From CAZDYI01 sp964509765 (GTDB taxonomy: Bacteria > Pseudomonadota > Gammaproteobacteria > Tethybacterales > Tethybacteraceae): DNA of 64,000 nt. Position numbers and translations under genes: made by a program. Each line of letters begins with the position of its first letter. Positions within the stretch are counted from its first letter, which is position 1. The stretch covers positions 1 to 64,000 of the forward strand of contig CAZDYI010000073.1 of the NCBI GenBank assembly GCA_964509765.1. Reading direction: 5' to 3'. Shown here one piece after another: positions 7,242-15,774 of this stretch. Below the pieces are notes generated by a model. That model made no database searches, had not been told where the DNA came from, and saw only the letters and a program-made list of their open reading frames with translations.

Positions 7242-10001
7242 ATGGGCAGCAACGGCGACGCGCTCGCGAAGCAGTACGACCCCGCCGCGATCGAGCGCGG
7301 GATCTACGAGGGCTGGGAGTCCTCGGGGGCCTTCGACTCCACACCGCGCGAGGGCAGGAAGGGATACTGCATCCTGCTTCCGCCGCCGAACGTCACGGGA
7401 TCGCTGCACATGGGCCACGCCTTCCAGCACGTGGTGATGGACGCGCTCGTCCGCCACCGGAGGATGTGCGGCGACGACGTGCTCTGGCAGCCGGGGACCG
7501 ACCACGCCGGCGTCGGAACCCACATCGTGGTCTCCCGGGCGCTTCGCGGGCAGGGCCTGGACCCCGACGCGATGGGCCGCGAGGAGTTCCTCGAGCGGGT
7601 GCTCGAGTGGAAGGAGGGATCGGCGTCGACTATCGGCCGGCAGATGAGGCGCCTCGGCGACTCGTGCGACTGGAGCCGGGAGTGCTTCACCCTCGACCCC
7701 AAGCTCTCGGCGGTGGTCCGCGACGTGTTCGTCCGGCTCCACGATGACGGCCTGATCTACCGCGGCAAGCGGCTGGTCAACTGGGACCCGAAGCTGCTCA
7801 CCGCGCTTGCCGACCTCGAGGTCGCGGCCGAGGAGGAAAGCGGCGTGCTCTACCACGTGCGCTACCCGTTCGCCGACGGCGACGGGACCGACGGGATGGT
7901 GATCGCCACCACCCGTCCCGAGACGATCCTCGTAGACGGCGCGCTCGCGGTGGCGCCGGGCGACCCGCGCCACGCGGCCCAGGTCGGGCGCTTCGTCCGG
8001 GTGCCGTGCACGGAGCGGACGATCGAGGTGATCGAGGACGAGCACGTCGACCCTGAGTTCGGCTCAGGCTGCGTGAAGATCACCGCTGCGCACGACTTCA
8101 ACGACTGGGAGGTTGCGATGCGCCACCCGGACAAGAACATCCCAATCATCGAGCTGATGACGCCCGAGGCGGTCCTCAACGACAACGCGCCGGAGCGCTA
8201 CCGGGGGCTCGACCGCTACGCGGCCCGCGAGCGGATCGTCGCCGACCTCGACGGGCAGGGCCTGCTGGTCAAGAAAGAGGACCACACCTACATGCTCCCG
8301 CGCGGGATACGCTCCGGCGTGGTGGTCGAGCCGATGCTCAGCGACCAGTGGTTCGTCCGCACCGAGCCGCTTGCGAAGCTAGCCCTCAAGTCGGTCGAGG
8401 AGGGCAGGCTCACGTTCGTGCCGGGCAGCTGGCGGTCGGTCTACGAGAACTGGCTCTCCGGGATCAAGGACTGGTGCATCTCGCGGCAGATCGACTGGGG
8501 GCACCGGATCCCGGCCTGGGAGGACGCCGACGGCAACTGCTTCGTGGCCAAGGACGAGGGCGAGGCGAGGGCCAAGGCCGGCGACGGCCGCGATCTCCGG
8601 CAGGTCGACGACGTGCTCGACACCTGGTTCTCGTCGGCGCTGTGGCCTCTTTCGACGCTCGGCTGGCCCGACGGGGGCGACGCGCACTTCAAGCGCTACT
8701 TCCCGACCTCGGCGCTCGTGACCGGCAACGACATCATCTTCTTCTGGGTCGCGCGGATGGTGATGATGTCGGAGTACCTCGTCGGCAAGGAGCCGTTCTC
8801 CGAGGTGTACATGCACGGCCTGGTGCGCGACCGCAACGGCGAGAAGATGAGCAAGTCGCGCGGCAACGTCCTCGACCCGATCGACCTAATCGAGGGGATC
8901 GGCCTCGGCGAGCTGCTCGAGAAGCGGGTCACCCCCGACCTCGACGAAAAGCTCGCCGCCGAGATCGAGCGCAACACCCGCAAGGAGTTCCCCGACGGCA
9001 TCCCGGCCTTCGGCGCCGACGCCCTGCGGCTTACCTTCGCCTCGCTCGCCGGCCACGGCCGCAACATCAACTTCGACCTGCGCCGCATCGACGGCCACAG
9101 GCGGCTGTGCACCAAGCTGTGGCAGGCCTCGCGCTTCGTGGTCTCGTCCTGCGAGGGCCCCCCCGCCGGGGGCGGCGAGCGCGGCTTCGCCGAGCGCTGG
9201 ATCGTCTCGCGCCTGCAGCGCGCCGAGCGCGACGTCGCGGAGCGCTTCGCGGGCTACCGGCTGGACCTGGCGGTCGAGAAGCTCACCGCGCTCCTGCGCG
9301 ACGAGTTCTGCGACTGGTACATAGAGGCGTCCAAGGAGCGCCTGGCCTCCGGCGGGGACGCGGCGGCGGGGGCGAAGGCGACCCTTGCGGGCGTGCTCGC
9401 CGCGATCCTGCGCCTCGCCCACCCGATCGTCCCGTTCATAACCGCCGAGCTGTGGAAGTCAGTCGGCCCGCTGGCGGGCTTTGAGGGAGAGGACATCATC
9501 ACCGCGCCGTACCCGGTTTGCGACGAATCGAAGATCGACTCCGCGGCGGAGGGGGACATGGAAAGGTTCGTCGGCCTGGTCCACGCTGGGCGCAGCCTGC
9601 GCGCTAGCCTCGGGATCGACCCGGGCAAGCGGATCCCGGCGCGGCTCGAGGACCCGGAGGGGACGCTCGACGGCTCGGTCGGGATGCTGCAGAGGCTCGC
9701 GCGGCTCGGCGAGGTGGAGTCCGGTGGGATAGGTCCCGACTCGGGCGAGCCGGTCGTCTCGGTCGACGGCATGCGCCTGCAGCTCCTGCTCGGCGAGGAG
9801 GGCGCCGGCTGGCAGGGGCGCCTCGACGGCGAGATCGCCAGGCTCGAGGAGAGCGTTGGAAGGATGCGCGCCAGGCTCGACAACGAGTCCTTTGTCGCGA
9901 ACGCCCCGGCCAAGGTCGTCGAGGAGGCGCGGGAGCGGTGCTCCAGGGAGCAGGGGCGGCTCGACGCCGCCAGGGATCTTGCCAGGGCCAACGCGCCCTA
10001 G
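7242..10001 (+). CDS. valS: Valyl-tRNA synthetase
   Basis: The 919-residue class I synthetase charges tRNA-Val. HMGH (56-59, after PPPNVTGSL) and KMSKS (535-539) form the ATP-binding catalytic site. The inserted editing domain lies between them, then the anticodon-binding region (DFCDWYIE-type segment) and a C-terminal coiled-coil tail of Leu/Arg/Glu repeats (about 860-919) typical of ValRS. I placed the start at the ATG at 7242; an in-frame GTG at 7221 would overlap the TAGAAT promoter. The gene stands alone, with mfd 105 bases downstream on the same strand. Confidence 0.96.
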   Translation: MGSNGDALAKQYDPAAIERGIYEGWESSGAFDSTPREGRKGYCILLPPPNVTGSLHMGHAFQHVVMDALVRHRRMCGDDVLWQPGTDHAGVGTHIVVSRALRGQGLDPDAMGREEFLERVLEWKEGSASTIGRQMRRLGDSCDWSRECFTLDPKLSAVVRDVFVRLHDDGLIYRGKRLVNWDPKLLTALADLEVAAEEESGVLYHVRYPFADGDGTDGMVIATTRPETILVDGALAVAPGDPRHAAQVGRFVRVPCTERTIEVIEDEHVDPEFGSGCVKITAAHDFNDWEVAMRHPDKNIPIIELMTPEAVLNDNAPERYRGLDRYAARERIVADLDGQGLLVKKEDHTYMLPRGIRSGVVVEPMLSDQWFVRTEPLAKLALKSVEEGRLTFVPGSWRSVYENWLSGIKDWCISRQIDWGHRIPAWEDADGNCFVAKDEGEARAKAGDGRDLRQVDDVLDTWFSSALWPLSTLGWPDGGDAHFKRYFPTSALVTGNDIIFFWVARMVMMSEYLVGKEPFSEVYMHGLVRDRNGEKMSKSRGNVLDPIDLIEGIGLGELLEKRVTPDLDEKLAAEIERNTRKEFPDGIPAFGADALRLTFASLAGHGRNINFDLRRIDGHRRLCTKLWQASRFVVSSCEGPPAGGGERGFAERWIVSRLQRAERDVAERFAGYRLDLAVEKLTALLRDEFCDWYIEASKERLASGGDAAAGAKATLAGVLAAILRLAHPIVPFITAELWKSVGPLAGFEGEDIITAPYPVCDESKIDSAAEGDMERFVGLVHAGRSLRASLGIDPGKRIPARLEDPEGTLDGSVGMLQRLARLGEVESGGIGPDSGEPVVSVDGMRLQLLLGEEGAGWQGRLDGEIARLEESVGRMRARLDNESFVANAPAKVVEEARERCSREQGRLDAARDLARANAP

Positions 10002-10106
10002 GCCGGCGGTGCCGCTCGGAAACGCGCGCGCGATGGCGGTTGCGCTCGCCTCGCTTCCGTCGGTCGACCGGCGCTTCCGCCGGGAAGGCGGCGGGCGCTA
10101 GCGGCG

Positions 10107-13100
10107 GTGCTCGACGTCCGTCCTGGGGCGCGCGGCGAGCCGCGCAGGGTGGAGGGCCTGCCGGGCTGCGCCGAGGCGGTCGCGCTGTCGAGGCTCGGCA
10201 GGCGCCGCAGGGTGCTGGCGGTCATGGACGACCCGGCCGCGGCGCTGCGGATGGCGGACCAGCTCCGCAGCCTGACGGACCCTTCCCTGGTCCACCACCT
10301 CGTCGGCTGGGAGGTCCTGCCGTACGACGCGACCTCGCCGCCGAAGGCGATCGCAAGCGAGCGGATCGCGGTGCTCGCGCGCCTGCTTTCGGGCAGGCCC
10401 GGGGTGTATGTGACCGCGGCGGCGGACGCGCTGCTGCCGTGCATGCCGCCGGAGGTCCTGCGCGCGAAGGCGTTCCAGCTCGCGGTCGGTGACGTGCTCG
10501 ACGTCGGAAGGCTCGCCGCCAGCCTGGCCGCCGCGGGATGCGCGTCCGTCGACCGGGTGCGCGCCGCAGGGGAGTTCGCCCACTACGGCGGGCAGCTGGA
10601 CATGTACCCCGGCGGGCAGCTGCGGCCGCTGCGGATCGTCATGGACGACGACCGCGTCGGCCAGATCCGCACCTTCGACCCTGCGACCCAGCTGAGCACC
10701 GGCAGGCAGGAGCGCATAGACGTGCTTCCGGCGCGGGAGTACCCGCTCGACGACGAGTCTGTGGTCGCGTTCCGGCAGAGGTGGCGGGAGCGCTTCGACG
10801 GCGACCTCGGCGACGACGTCTACCGCGCGGTGAGCCGCGGCGATGAGGCCGACGGCGCCGAGTTCTACCTGCCGCTGTTCCACGGCGCGAGGGCGAGCGT
10901 GCTCGACTACCTAGGGCACAATGATGCGATCTGGCGGCATGCCGGACTCGCCGGCAGGATTGCGGACTTCACCGGCCTCGTCGAGGAGCGGCACCTCGGC
11001 GCGGTGCGCGCCGGGACCGCAGCGCTTGAGCCTGACGAGCTGTTTGTCTCGCCGGACGCGCTGTTCGCGGGCATGGACCGCCACGCGGTGGTCGAGGTGT
11101 GCGGGGACGGGGAAGATGGCGCCGAGGACGCGGGCGCGCGGGAGCTGCCGCCGCTCGGGGTGCGGCGCGATAGCGCCGCGCCGTACGGCCTGCTCAAGAA
11201 GTGGCTTGCGGGGCGCAGGGGGCGGGTGGTGTTCGCATGGTCGGGCAGGGCGCGCAAGGAGCGGGTGGCCGCTGCGCTCGAGGCCGCGGGGGCGAAGTAC
11301 GAGGAGGCGGACGAGGTGGCCGGCCGCAGGCACGGGGTGTTCCTCCGCGAGGGCTCGCTGACCGGCGGATTCGACTGCCCGGCCTCGTCGCTCGCGGTGG
11401 TCACCGAGGCCGAGCTTCACGACTACGTCCCGTCGCCGCGCCTCGCGCGCTCTGCGGCCGTGGCCGCGTTCGAGCTCGACGACCTCTCGCCGGGCGAGCT
11501 CGTGGTCCACCAGGACTACGGCATCGCGCGCTACCACGGGCTCACTGCGGTCGAGTCCGGCGAGGTCGAGGACGAGTTCATCGACCTCGAGTTCGCCGGC
11601 GGCGTGCGGCTGTACGTCGCGGTCGCGCAGTGCCACCTGGTCTCGCGCCACCGCCGTCCCGAGCAAGGCGAGGAGGTCGAGCTCCACCGGCTCGGCTCGC
11701 GGCGCTGGAGGAGCATGCGCTCGAAGGCCGAGCAGGCCGCGCGCGACACCGCGGCGCACCTGCTCGAGCTCTACGCAACGCGCGAGGCGCTCGGGGCGCG
11801 GGAGAGGCTGCCGCTCGACGAGGAGGCCTACGCGGCCTTCCTCGCCGGCTTCGAGCACGGCGACACCGCCGACCAGATGCGCGCGAGCGCCGAGGTCGTC
11901 GCGGACCTGTGCTCGCCGCGGCCGATGGACCGGCTCGTCTGCGGCGAGGTCGGCTACGGCAAGACCGAGGTCGCCATGCGCGCGGCCTGGGTCTCCTGGC
12001 ACCAGGGCGAGCAGGTCGCGGTCGTCGCGCCGACGACCGTGCTCTCCGACCAGCTCCACCGCAACTTCGTCGAGCGCTTCGCCGGGACCGGGGCCGAGGT
12101 GCTCGAGCTCTCGACCCTGCACAGCGCGGCCGACAGGAACAGGACGCTCGAGAGGCTCGCGACGGGACAGGCGATGATCGTCGTCGGTACCCACTCGCTG
12201 CTGTCCAAGGGCGTGCGGATCCCGAACCTCGGCCTCGTCGTGATCGACGAGGAGCACAGGTTCGGCGTGAGGCAGAAGGAGCGCATGCGCGAGATGCGCG
12301 CGAACGCCGACGTCCTGTCGATGAGCGCGACTCCGATCCCGCGCACGCTGTCGCTCGCGCTCGAGGGCCTGCGCGACATGTCGCTGATCGCGACCCCGCC
12401 GCCGGACCGCCTCGAGGTGCGGACGATGGTCTCCAAGGACCACGACTCGGTCGTCCGCGAGGCGCTCTCGCGCGAGCTCGCCCGCGGCGGCCAGGTCTTC
12501 TACGTCCACCACCGGGTGCAGACGATCAAGTCGGCCGAGGAGCGGATCAGGGACCTCGCGCCGTCGGCGAGGGTCGGCACCGCCCACGGGCAGCTGCCGC
12601 ACGCCCAGCTGGAGTCTGTGATGCGCGGCTTCTACCGCGGCGAGGTCGACGTCCTGCTGTGCACCTCGATCGTCGAGAGCGGGATCGACGTGCCCAACGC
12701 GAACACTGTGATCGTCCCGCGCTCGGAGCACTTCGGGCTCGCCCAGCTCCACCAGCTGCGCGGGCGGGTCGGTCGCTCGGCCCGGCAGGGCTACGCCTAC
12801 TTCCTGCTGCCGAGGGTCTCCGGCGATAACGGCAAGGGCAAGACCAGGGCCGAGAGCCGCCTGCAGACGATAGCCGAGTCGGCGCACATGGGCGGCGGCT
12901 ACCACATCGCGACCCGCGACCTCGAGATACGCGGCGCCGGCGAGGTGCTCGGCGAGGCGCAAAGCGGGGTGATAACCGGCATGGGCATGGAGGCCTTCCG
13001 GCGCATGCTCGCATCCGCGACGCGGAGCCTAAAGGGCGACACGGGAATCCCGGCGTCGGACTGCGAGGTCGACCTCGGCGGCCACGCGCGGCTGCCCGCC

Positions 13101-13496
13101 GACTACTGCGCGCGGGCAATCGAGCGGATGCGCTGCTACAGGACCCTTTCGGCGATGCACGAGGCCGAAGAGGTCGAGGGGTTCAGGGAGCACCTGGTCG
13201 ACCGCTTCGGACCGCTTCCGTTCCAGGCGCGGCTCCTGATCGACTCTCACCTGCTGCGGATCAGGGCCAACGGGCTCGGGGTGTCGAGCATCAAGGCCAA
13301 CTCGCACGGGCTGAAGCTCAGGTTCGAGGGTAGCCCCGACTTCGCCGACGCCCTGGTGGAAATGGCTAGGCGGCGCAAGGACTTCAGCCTGGATCCCGAC
13401 AACGGCATGCGGATCGCGGGCAAGGGCGACATGCAAGAGCTCCTCCATCGCGCGCGTCGCACCTGCGAGGAGATCGCTCAGGCCGTCAGGGCCTGA
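10107..13496 (+). CDS. mfd: Transcription-repair coupling factor
   Basis: The 1129-residue protein has the Mfd domain order. An N-terminal UvrB-like region (to about 350) is followed by a CarD-type RNA-polymerase-interacting domain (DDLSPGELVVHQDYGIARYHGL, near 460). The superfamily 2 translocase has GEVGYGKTE (Walker A, about 612) and DEEH (about 714), then the helicase C-terminal segment with SIVESGIDVPN and the TRG translocation motif. The D7 regulatory domain is last. Mfd releases RNA polymerase stalled at lesions and recruits UvrA. The GTG start at 10107 has no obvious ribosome site, and alternatives upstream are out of frame. Confidence 0.96.
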   Translation: MLDVRPGARGEPRRVEGLPGCAEAVALSRLGRRRRVLAVMDDPAAALRMADQLRSLTDPSLVHHLVGWEVLPYDATSPPKAIASERIAVLARLLSGRPGVYVTAAADALLPCMPPEVLRAKAFQLAVGDVLDVGRLAASLAAAGCASVDRVRAAGEFAHYGGQLDMYPGGQLRPLRIVMDDDRVGQIRTFDPATQLSTGRQERIDVLPAREYPLDDESVVAFRQRWRERFDGDLGDDVYRAVSRGDEADGAEFYLPLFHGARASVLDYLGHNDAIWRHAGLAGRIADFTGLVEERHLGAVRAGTAALEPDELFVSPDALFAGMDRHAVVEVCGDGEDGAEDAGARELPPLGVRRDSAAPYGLLKKWLAGRRGRVVFAWSGRARKERVAAALEAAGAKYEEADEVAGRRHGVFLREGSLTGGFDCPASSLAVVTEAELHDYVPSPRLARSAAVAAFELDDLSPGELVVHQDYGIARYHGLTAVESGEVEDEFIDLEFAGGVRLYVAVAQCHLVSRHRRPEQGEEVELHRLGSRRWRSMRSKAEQAARDTAAHLLELYATREALGARERLPLDEEAYAAFLAGFEHGDTADQMRASAEVVADLCSPRPMDRLVCGEVGYGKTEVAMRAAWVSWHQGEQVAVVAPTTVLSDQLHRNFVERFAGTGAEVLELSTLHSAADRNRTLERLATGQAMIVVGTHSLLSKGVRIPNLGLVVIDEEHRFGVRQKERMREMRANADVLSMSATPIPRTLSLALEGLRDMSLIATPPPDRLEVRTMVSKDHDSVVREALSRELARGGQVFYVHHRVQTIKSAEERIRDLAPSARVGTAHGQLPHAQLESVMRGFYRGEVDVLLCTSIVESGIDVPNANTVIVPRSEHFGLAQLHQLRGRVGRSARQGYAYFLLPRVSGDNGKGKTRAESRLQTIAESAHMGGGYHIATRDLEIRGAGEVLGEAQSGVITGMGMEAFRRMLASATRSLKGDTGIPASDCEVDLGGHARLPADYCARAIERMRCYRTLSAMHEAEEVEGFREHLVDRFGPLPFQARLLIDSHLLRIRANGLGVSSIKANSHGLKLRFEGSPDFADALVEMARRRKDFSLDPDNGMRIAGKGDMQELLHRARRTCEEIAQAVRA

Positions 13497-13510
13497 TTCA
13501 TGCAGGGGGG

Positions 13511-13540
13511 TTGACAAATGGTGTGGGAATGGTGTAGCAT
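13511..13540 (+). promoter_or_regulatory. Sigma70-type promoter of the protease cassette
   Basis: TTGACA (13511-13516) and TAGCAT (13535-13540) are separated by 18 bases. The ATG at 13548 lies 7 bases after the -10, so the transcript would be leaderless. This is the best complete promoter in the window and sits at the left edge of the AT-rich cassette. Confidence 0.6.
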
Positions 13541-13547
13541 GCGGTGT

Positions 13548-14363
13548 ATGGCAGACAAGAAAGAGCCGAAAAACAAGGCCGGCGCCGAGCAGGATGTGCT
13601 CGTCTTCGTCGGTCCCATGAGCCGTGAGCAAGTCCAGAAGGCGCTTGCCCTCGTCAAGGACTGCAAAGCAAGGTCGGCGGGCCTGCTGTTGGTCTTGGTC
13701 ACCTTGGGTGGCAGTGCGGACGCTGCGTACAAGCTGGCGAGCACGCTCAGGAAGCTGTACGGGAAGATCACCGTCTTCGTGCCTCACATGTGCAAGAGCG
13801 CTGGCACCCTGGTCTGCCTGGCGGCAGACGAGCTTGTCATGAGCGTTGACGGTGAGCTCGGACCTCTTGACGTGCAGGTTGTCCAAGACGACAGGACAAA
13901 GATGCATTCAGGGTTGGATCAGAGTACCTCCTTTTCTGCCCTGATCTATCACACACGTGACGCCTTCAGCCACTATTTCAGGTACTGTGTGACGAAGCTA
14001 GGCTTGAGCAAGAAATCAGCTTCAGAAATTGCGTCAGATCTGGCTGGTATGACGATGGCTCCGATTTATTCCCAGATCGACCCGCGCGTTGTCGGAGAGA
14101 TAATCAGGGCAATGGAAGTATCCTACAGGTACGGAAACTTGCTTCGCACAATAAATGTGCAACCATGGACAATAAAAACATTGGTGGATGCTTTCCCGTC
14201 GCATGGTTTTGTCATTGACAGCAAAACAGCTTCAGGACTGTTCAAGAAGCTCCGTGAGCCTGGCGAAATCGAACAACAGCAGGTGCCGGCAACAGACCTT
14301 CTCGAGGTCTTGAAAAACCAGAGAAGTATAATTACATTCAAGCAACAGGAGGCAACCAAATGA
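13548..14363 (+). CDS. Serine dehydrogenase-type proteinase (SDH family, Clp/crotonase fold)
   Basis: The 271-residue protein resembles the serine dehydrogenase proteinase family of ClpP/SppA-like enzymes. LVTLGGSADAAYKLAS (about 45-60) forms the first strand-turn. VPHMCKSAGTLVCLAADELVMS (about 75-96) supplies the nucleophile region, with the candidate catalytic Ser in KSAG, followed by GELGPLDVQV. No signal peptide or membrane helix is seen, so it is probably cytoplasmic. It has a consensus promoter, is less GC-rich than mfd upstream, and overlaps the first of four small paralogous genes by ATGA. The substrate is unknown; the small proteins are candidate partners or substrates. Confidence 0.7.
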   Translation: MADKKEPKNKAGAEQDVLVFVGPMSREQVQKALALVKDCKARSAGLLLVLVTLGGSADAAYKLASTLRKLYGKITVFVPHMCKSAGTLVCLAADELVMSVDGELGPLDVQVVQDDRTKMHSGLDQSTSFSALIYHTRDAFSHYFRYCVTKLGLSKKSASEIASDLAGMTMAPIYSQIDPRVVGEIIRAMEVSYRYGNLLRTINVQPWTIKTLVDAFPSHGFVIDSKTASGLFKKLREPGEIEQQQVPATDLLEVLKNQRSIITFKQQEATK

Positions 14364-14542
14364 GCAAGAAGTTTGAGTTCTTCAAAACAAGAAAGGAACT
14401 CCTGGAGGAGTTGCAGGAGCACAGGCGGCTATTCCAAGAGGATCTGGACCGCCAGTTGGGGCGCATCCCGGAAGACTTCGTCGACGACGGAGCAGAGCCG
14501 GGCAGGAAGATCCCGCACAATCCCTTCACTGGAGGGAAGTGA
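14360..14542 (+). CDS. Small protein 1 of a four-member tandem family
   Basis: The 60-residue charged protein begins inside the protease stop codon (ATGA), so the two are translationally coupled. Its core, FKTRKELLEELQEHRRLFQ followed by DLDRQLGRIPED, aligns with the three small proteins that follow (consensus TREEFxxELxxxRR, then xxRxLGRxPGE). It is predicted to be largely helical. I know no named family for it. The shared core and tandem order show it is a real gene and not a chance frame. Confidence 0.65.
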   Translation: MSKKFEFFKTRKELLEELQEHRRLFQEDLDRQLGRIPEDFVDDGAEPGRKIPHNPFTGGK

Positions 14543-14642
14543 TCGCCAGACGCCTCCTCAGGCGCCTGGTGCGAACCGCTGTTGCCCCCGTAGCTGGCAT
14601 CTCAAGCTGGAGTCGGGAAAGGGCTTGAAGCAGGCGGACAAC

Positions 14643-14864
14643 ATGAAGAAGGTTGAAATGCACGACAGGAAGATCCCTTTCTTGTACCAAACCAGGGAAG
14701 AGTTCTGGGCGGAGTTGCACAAGAACAGAAGGCAATACCGGAAAGAGATGGACCGCTTGCTGGGACGCAGGCCAGGCGAGCCTCTTCTGTACAGGTACAT
14801 GTTGGGCAGGAAGCGCCCAGAGGGACCTGTTGACTCTGGCGATCAACAGCCAGACGAGTCCTGA
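14643..14864 (+). CDS. Small protein 2 of the tandem family
   Basis: This 73-residue basic protein has the core YQTREEFWAELHKNRRQYR plus MDRLLGRRPGE. The coding DNA for its TREEFWA segment is almost identical to that in the fourth copy (20 shared bases, ACCAGGGAAGAGTTCTGGGC), which points to recent duplication. ATG codons at 14643 and 14658 are both possible starts. It lies 100 bases after copy 1 and abuts copy 3. Function unknown. Confidence 0.6.
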   Translation: MKKVEMHDRKIPFLYQTREEFWAELHKNRRQYRKEMDRLLGRRPGEPLLYRYMLGRKRPEGPVDSGDQQPDES

Positions 14865-15074
14865 GTGACCAGGTCCAAGGGGTCGGTCAGCTTGAAACTG
14901 ACATTACCTGAGACCAGCGAAGGGTTTGCTGAGTACCTGCAGGAATGCAGGAGGCTCAACGATGAGGACCTTGAGCGCGTGCTGGGTAAAAGGCCCGGCG
15001 AGAGCTGGTACAGGAGGGAGATCAAACAACTCGCAGAGGACAAGCGTGCGAGCGAAGAAAAAAAGGACAGGTGA
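14865..15074 (+). CDS. Small protein 3 of the tandem family (GTG start)
   Basis: The 69-residue protein starts at GTG directly after the stop of copy 2, with no gap. Its core ETSEGFAEYLQECRRLNDEDLERVLGKRPGES is the most divergent of the four but keeps the RR and LGKRPGE positions. The C-terminus is lysine- and glutamate-rich. The zero-gap junction suggests coupled translation with copy 2. Function unknown. Confidence 0.55.
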   Translation: MTRSKGSVSLKLTLPETSEGFAEYLQECRRLNDEDLERVLGKRPGESWYRREIKQLAEDKRASEEKKDR

Positions 15075-15140
15075 CGGCAGCCGGCCGGCGCCGCTCTTGC
15101 GATTCATGTGCTGTGGCGTGGCTGCTGAGGATGAGCAGGT

Positions 15141-15314
15141 ATGAACAACAAAATTAGAAAGGTCGTCTACCAGACCAGGGAAGAGTTCTGGGCTGAGGTG
15201 CATGAGCACAGGAGGCGGCACAGGGCAGAGATGAACCGCTTGCTAGGGCGCAAGTTGGGCGGAGCTCTTGCCCGCTACAGGGCTCGCAGGAACAGGACGG
15301 GGAACATCATCTGA
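15141..15314 (+). CDS. Small protein 4 of the tandem family
   Basis: This 57-residue, strongly basic protein reads from ATG at 15141 to TGA at 15312-15314. Its core YQTREEFWAEVHEHRRRHR then MNRLLGRKLGG is closest to copy 2. The C-terminus (ARYRARRNRTGNII) is Arg-rich and could bind nucleic acid. It begins 66 bases after copy 3. It is short enough to be missed by usual length cut-offs, but its clear homology to copy 2 supports it. Confidence 0.6.
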   Translation: MNNKIRKVVYQTREEFWAEVHEHRRRHRAEMNRLLGRKLGGALARYRARRNRTGNII

Positions 15315-15507
15315 TCTTGGCAAGAGATGACCAAGCACACCTTGAGCAGCAAGTGGAGCGTGCTGGCTTGGATAATTTCGGAACTGTTCGAGTCAGAACG
15401 TCCTCTTTCAACAGATGAGGCAAGCCGGATTTTGACATCAACTTAGCGGAGGAGTTGACATCAGGCCGTGCTAGAACTACTTTCCTACCAAGCGAGGCAG
15501 AGCAGAA
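15315..15507 (+). other. Non-coding gap with two TTGACATCA repeats
   Basis: No gene is visible. TTGACATCA occurs at 15432-15440 and again at 15455-15463, a 23-bp period. The second TTGACA could be a -35 with TACTTT 17 bases on. The pair may be operator sites or two -35 boxes for the small gene at 15508. Confidence 0.35.
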
Positions 15508-15690
15508 ATGGTAAAGCCATTTTCAAGAAACAATGAGCGGATAGATCAGTCGCACATACGGCGGCTGAGGAAGCTCTACAGTGGAGTCGGAGGGCGGGCG
15601 CCCAAGCCGATTCCCAGCGATGAGGAGCGCCGCGCCTGCAAGGAAGTGATCAGCCGGTATTACTCCGGACTGCGCAAGGCAGGGCTGTGA
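15508..15690 (+). CDS. Small basic hypothetical protein
   Basis: The 60-residue protein is rich in Arg and Lys (IRRLRKLYSGVGGR, ISRYYSGLRKAGL). It does not share the TREEF core of the four upstream small genes but lies in the same AT-rich cassette and direction. The region before the ATG (AGCAGAA) is a poor ribosome site. It could be a DNA-binding regulator of the cassette. Nothing in the sequence decides this. Confidence 0.35.
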   Translation: MVKPFSRNNERIDQSHIRRLRKLYSGVGGRAPKPIPSDEERRACKEVISRYYSGLRKAGL

Positions 15691-15774
15691 TCGCTGCCCT
15701 CCGCTGAGCTCTGGTTCAGGAAACACCCTGAATCAGCGTGTCTCAGCCTTTGATGCAGGCAGGCTCTTGCGGAT

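Noticed and set aside
9158..9175. C7 and G5 runs in valS as possible slippage sites
   Set aside because: Short, in frame within an intact synthetase, and not at a gene start.
7242..10001. GTG at 7221 as the valS start
   Set aside because: It overlaps the TAGAAT promoter element and adds only seven non-conserved residues; ATG at 7242 fits better.
10911..12962. A 683-codon open frame antisense to mfd
   Set aside because: It lies wholly opposite strong Mfd motifs and is rich in Arg, Pro and Val, as expected from third-position GC bias.
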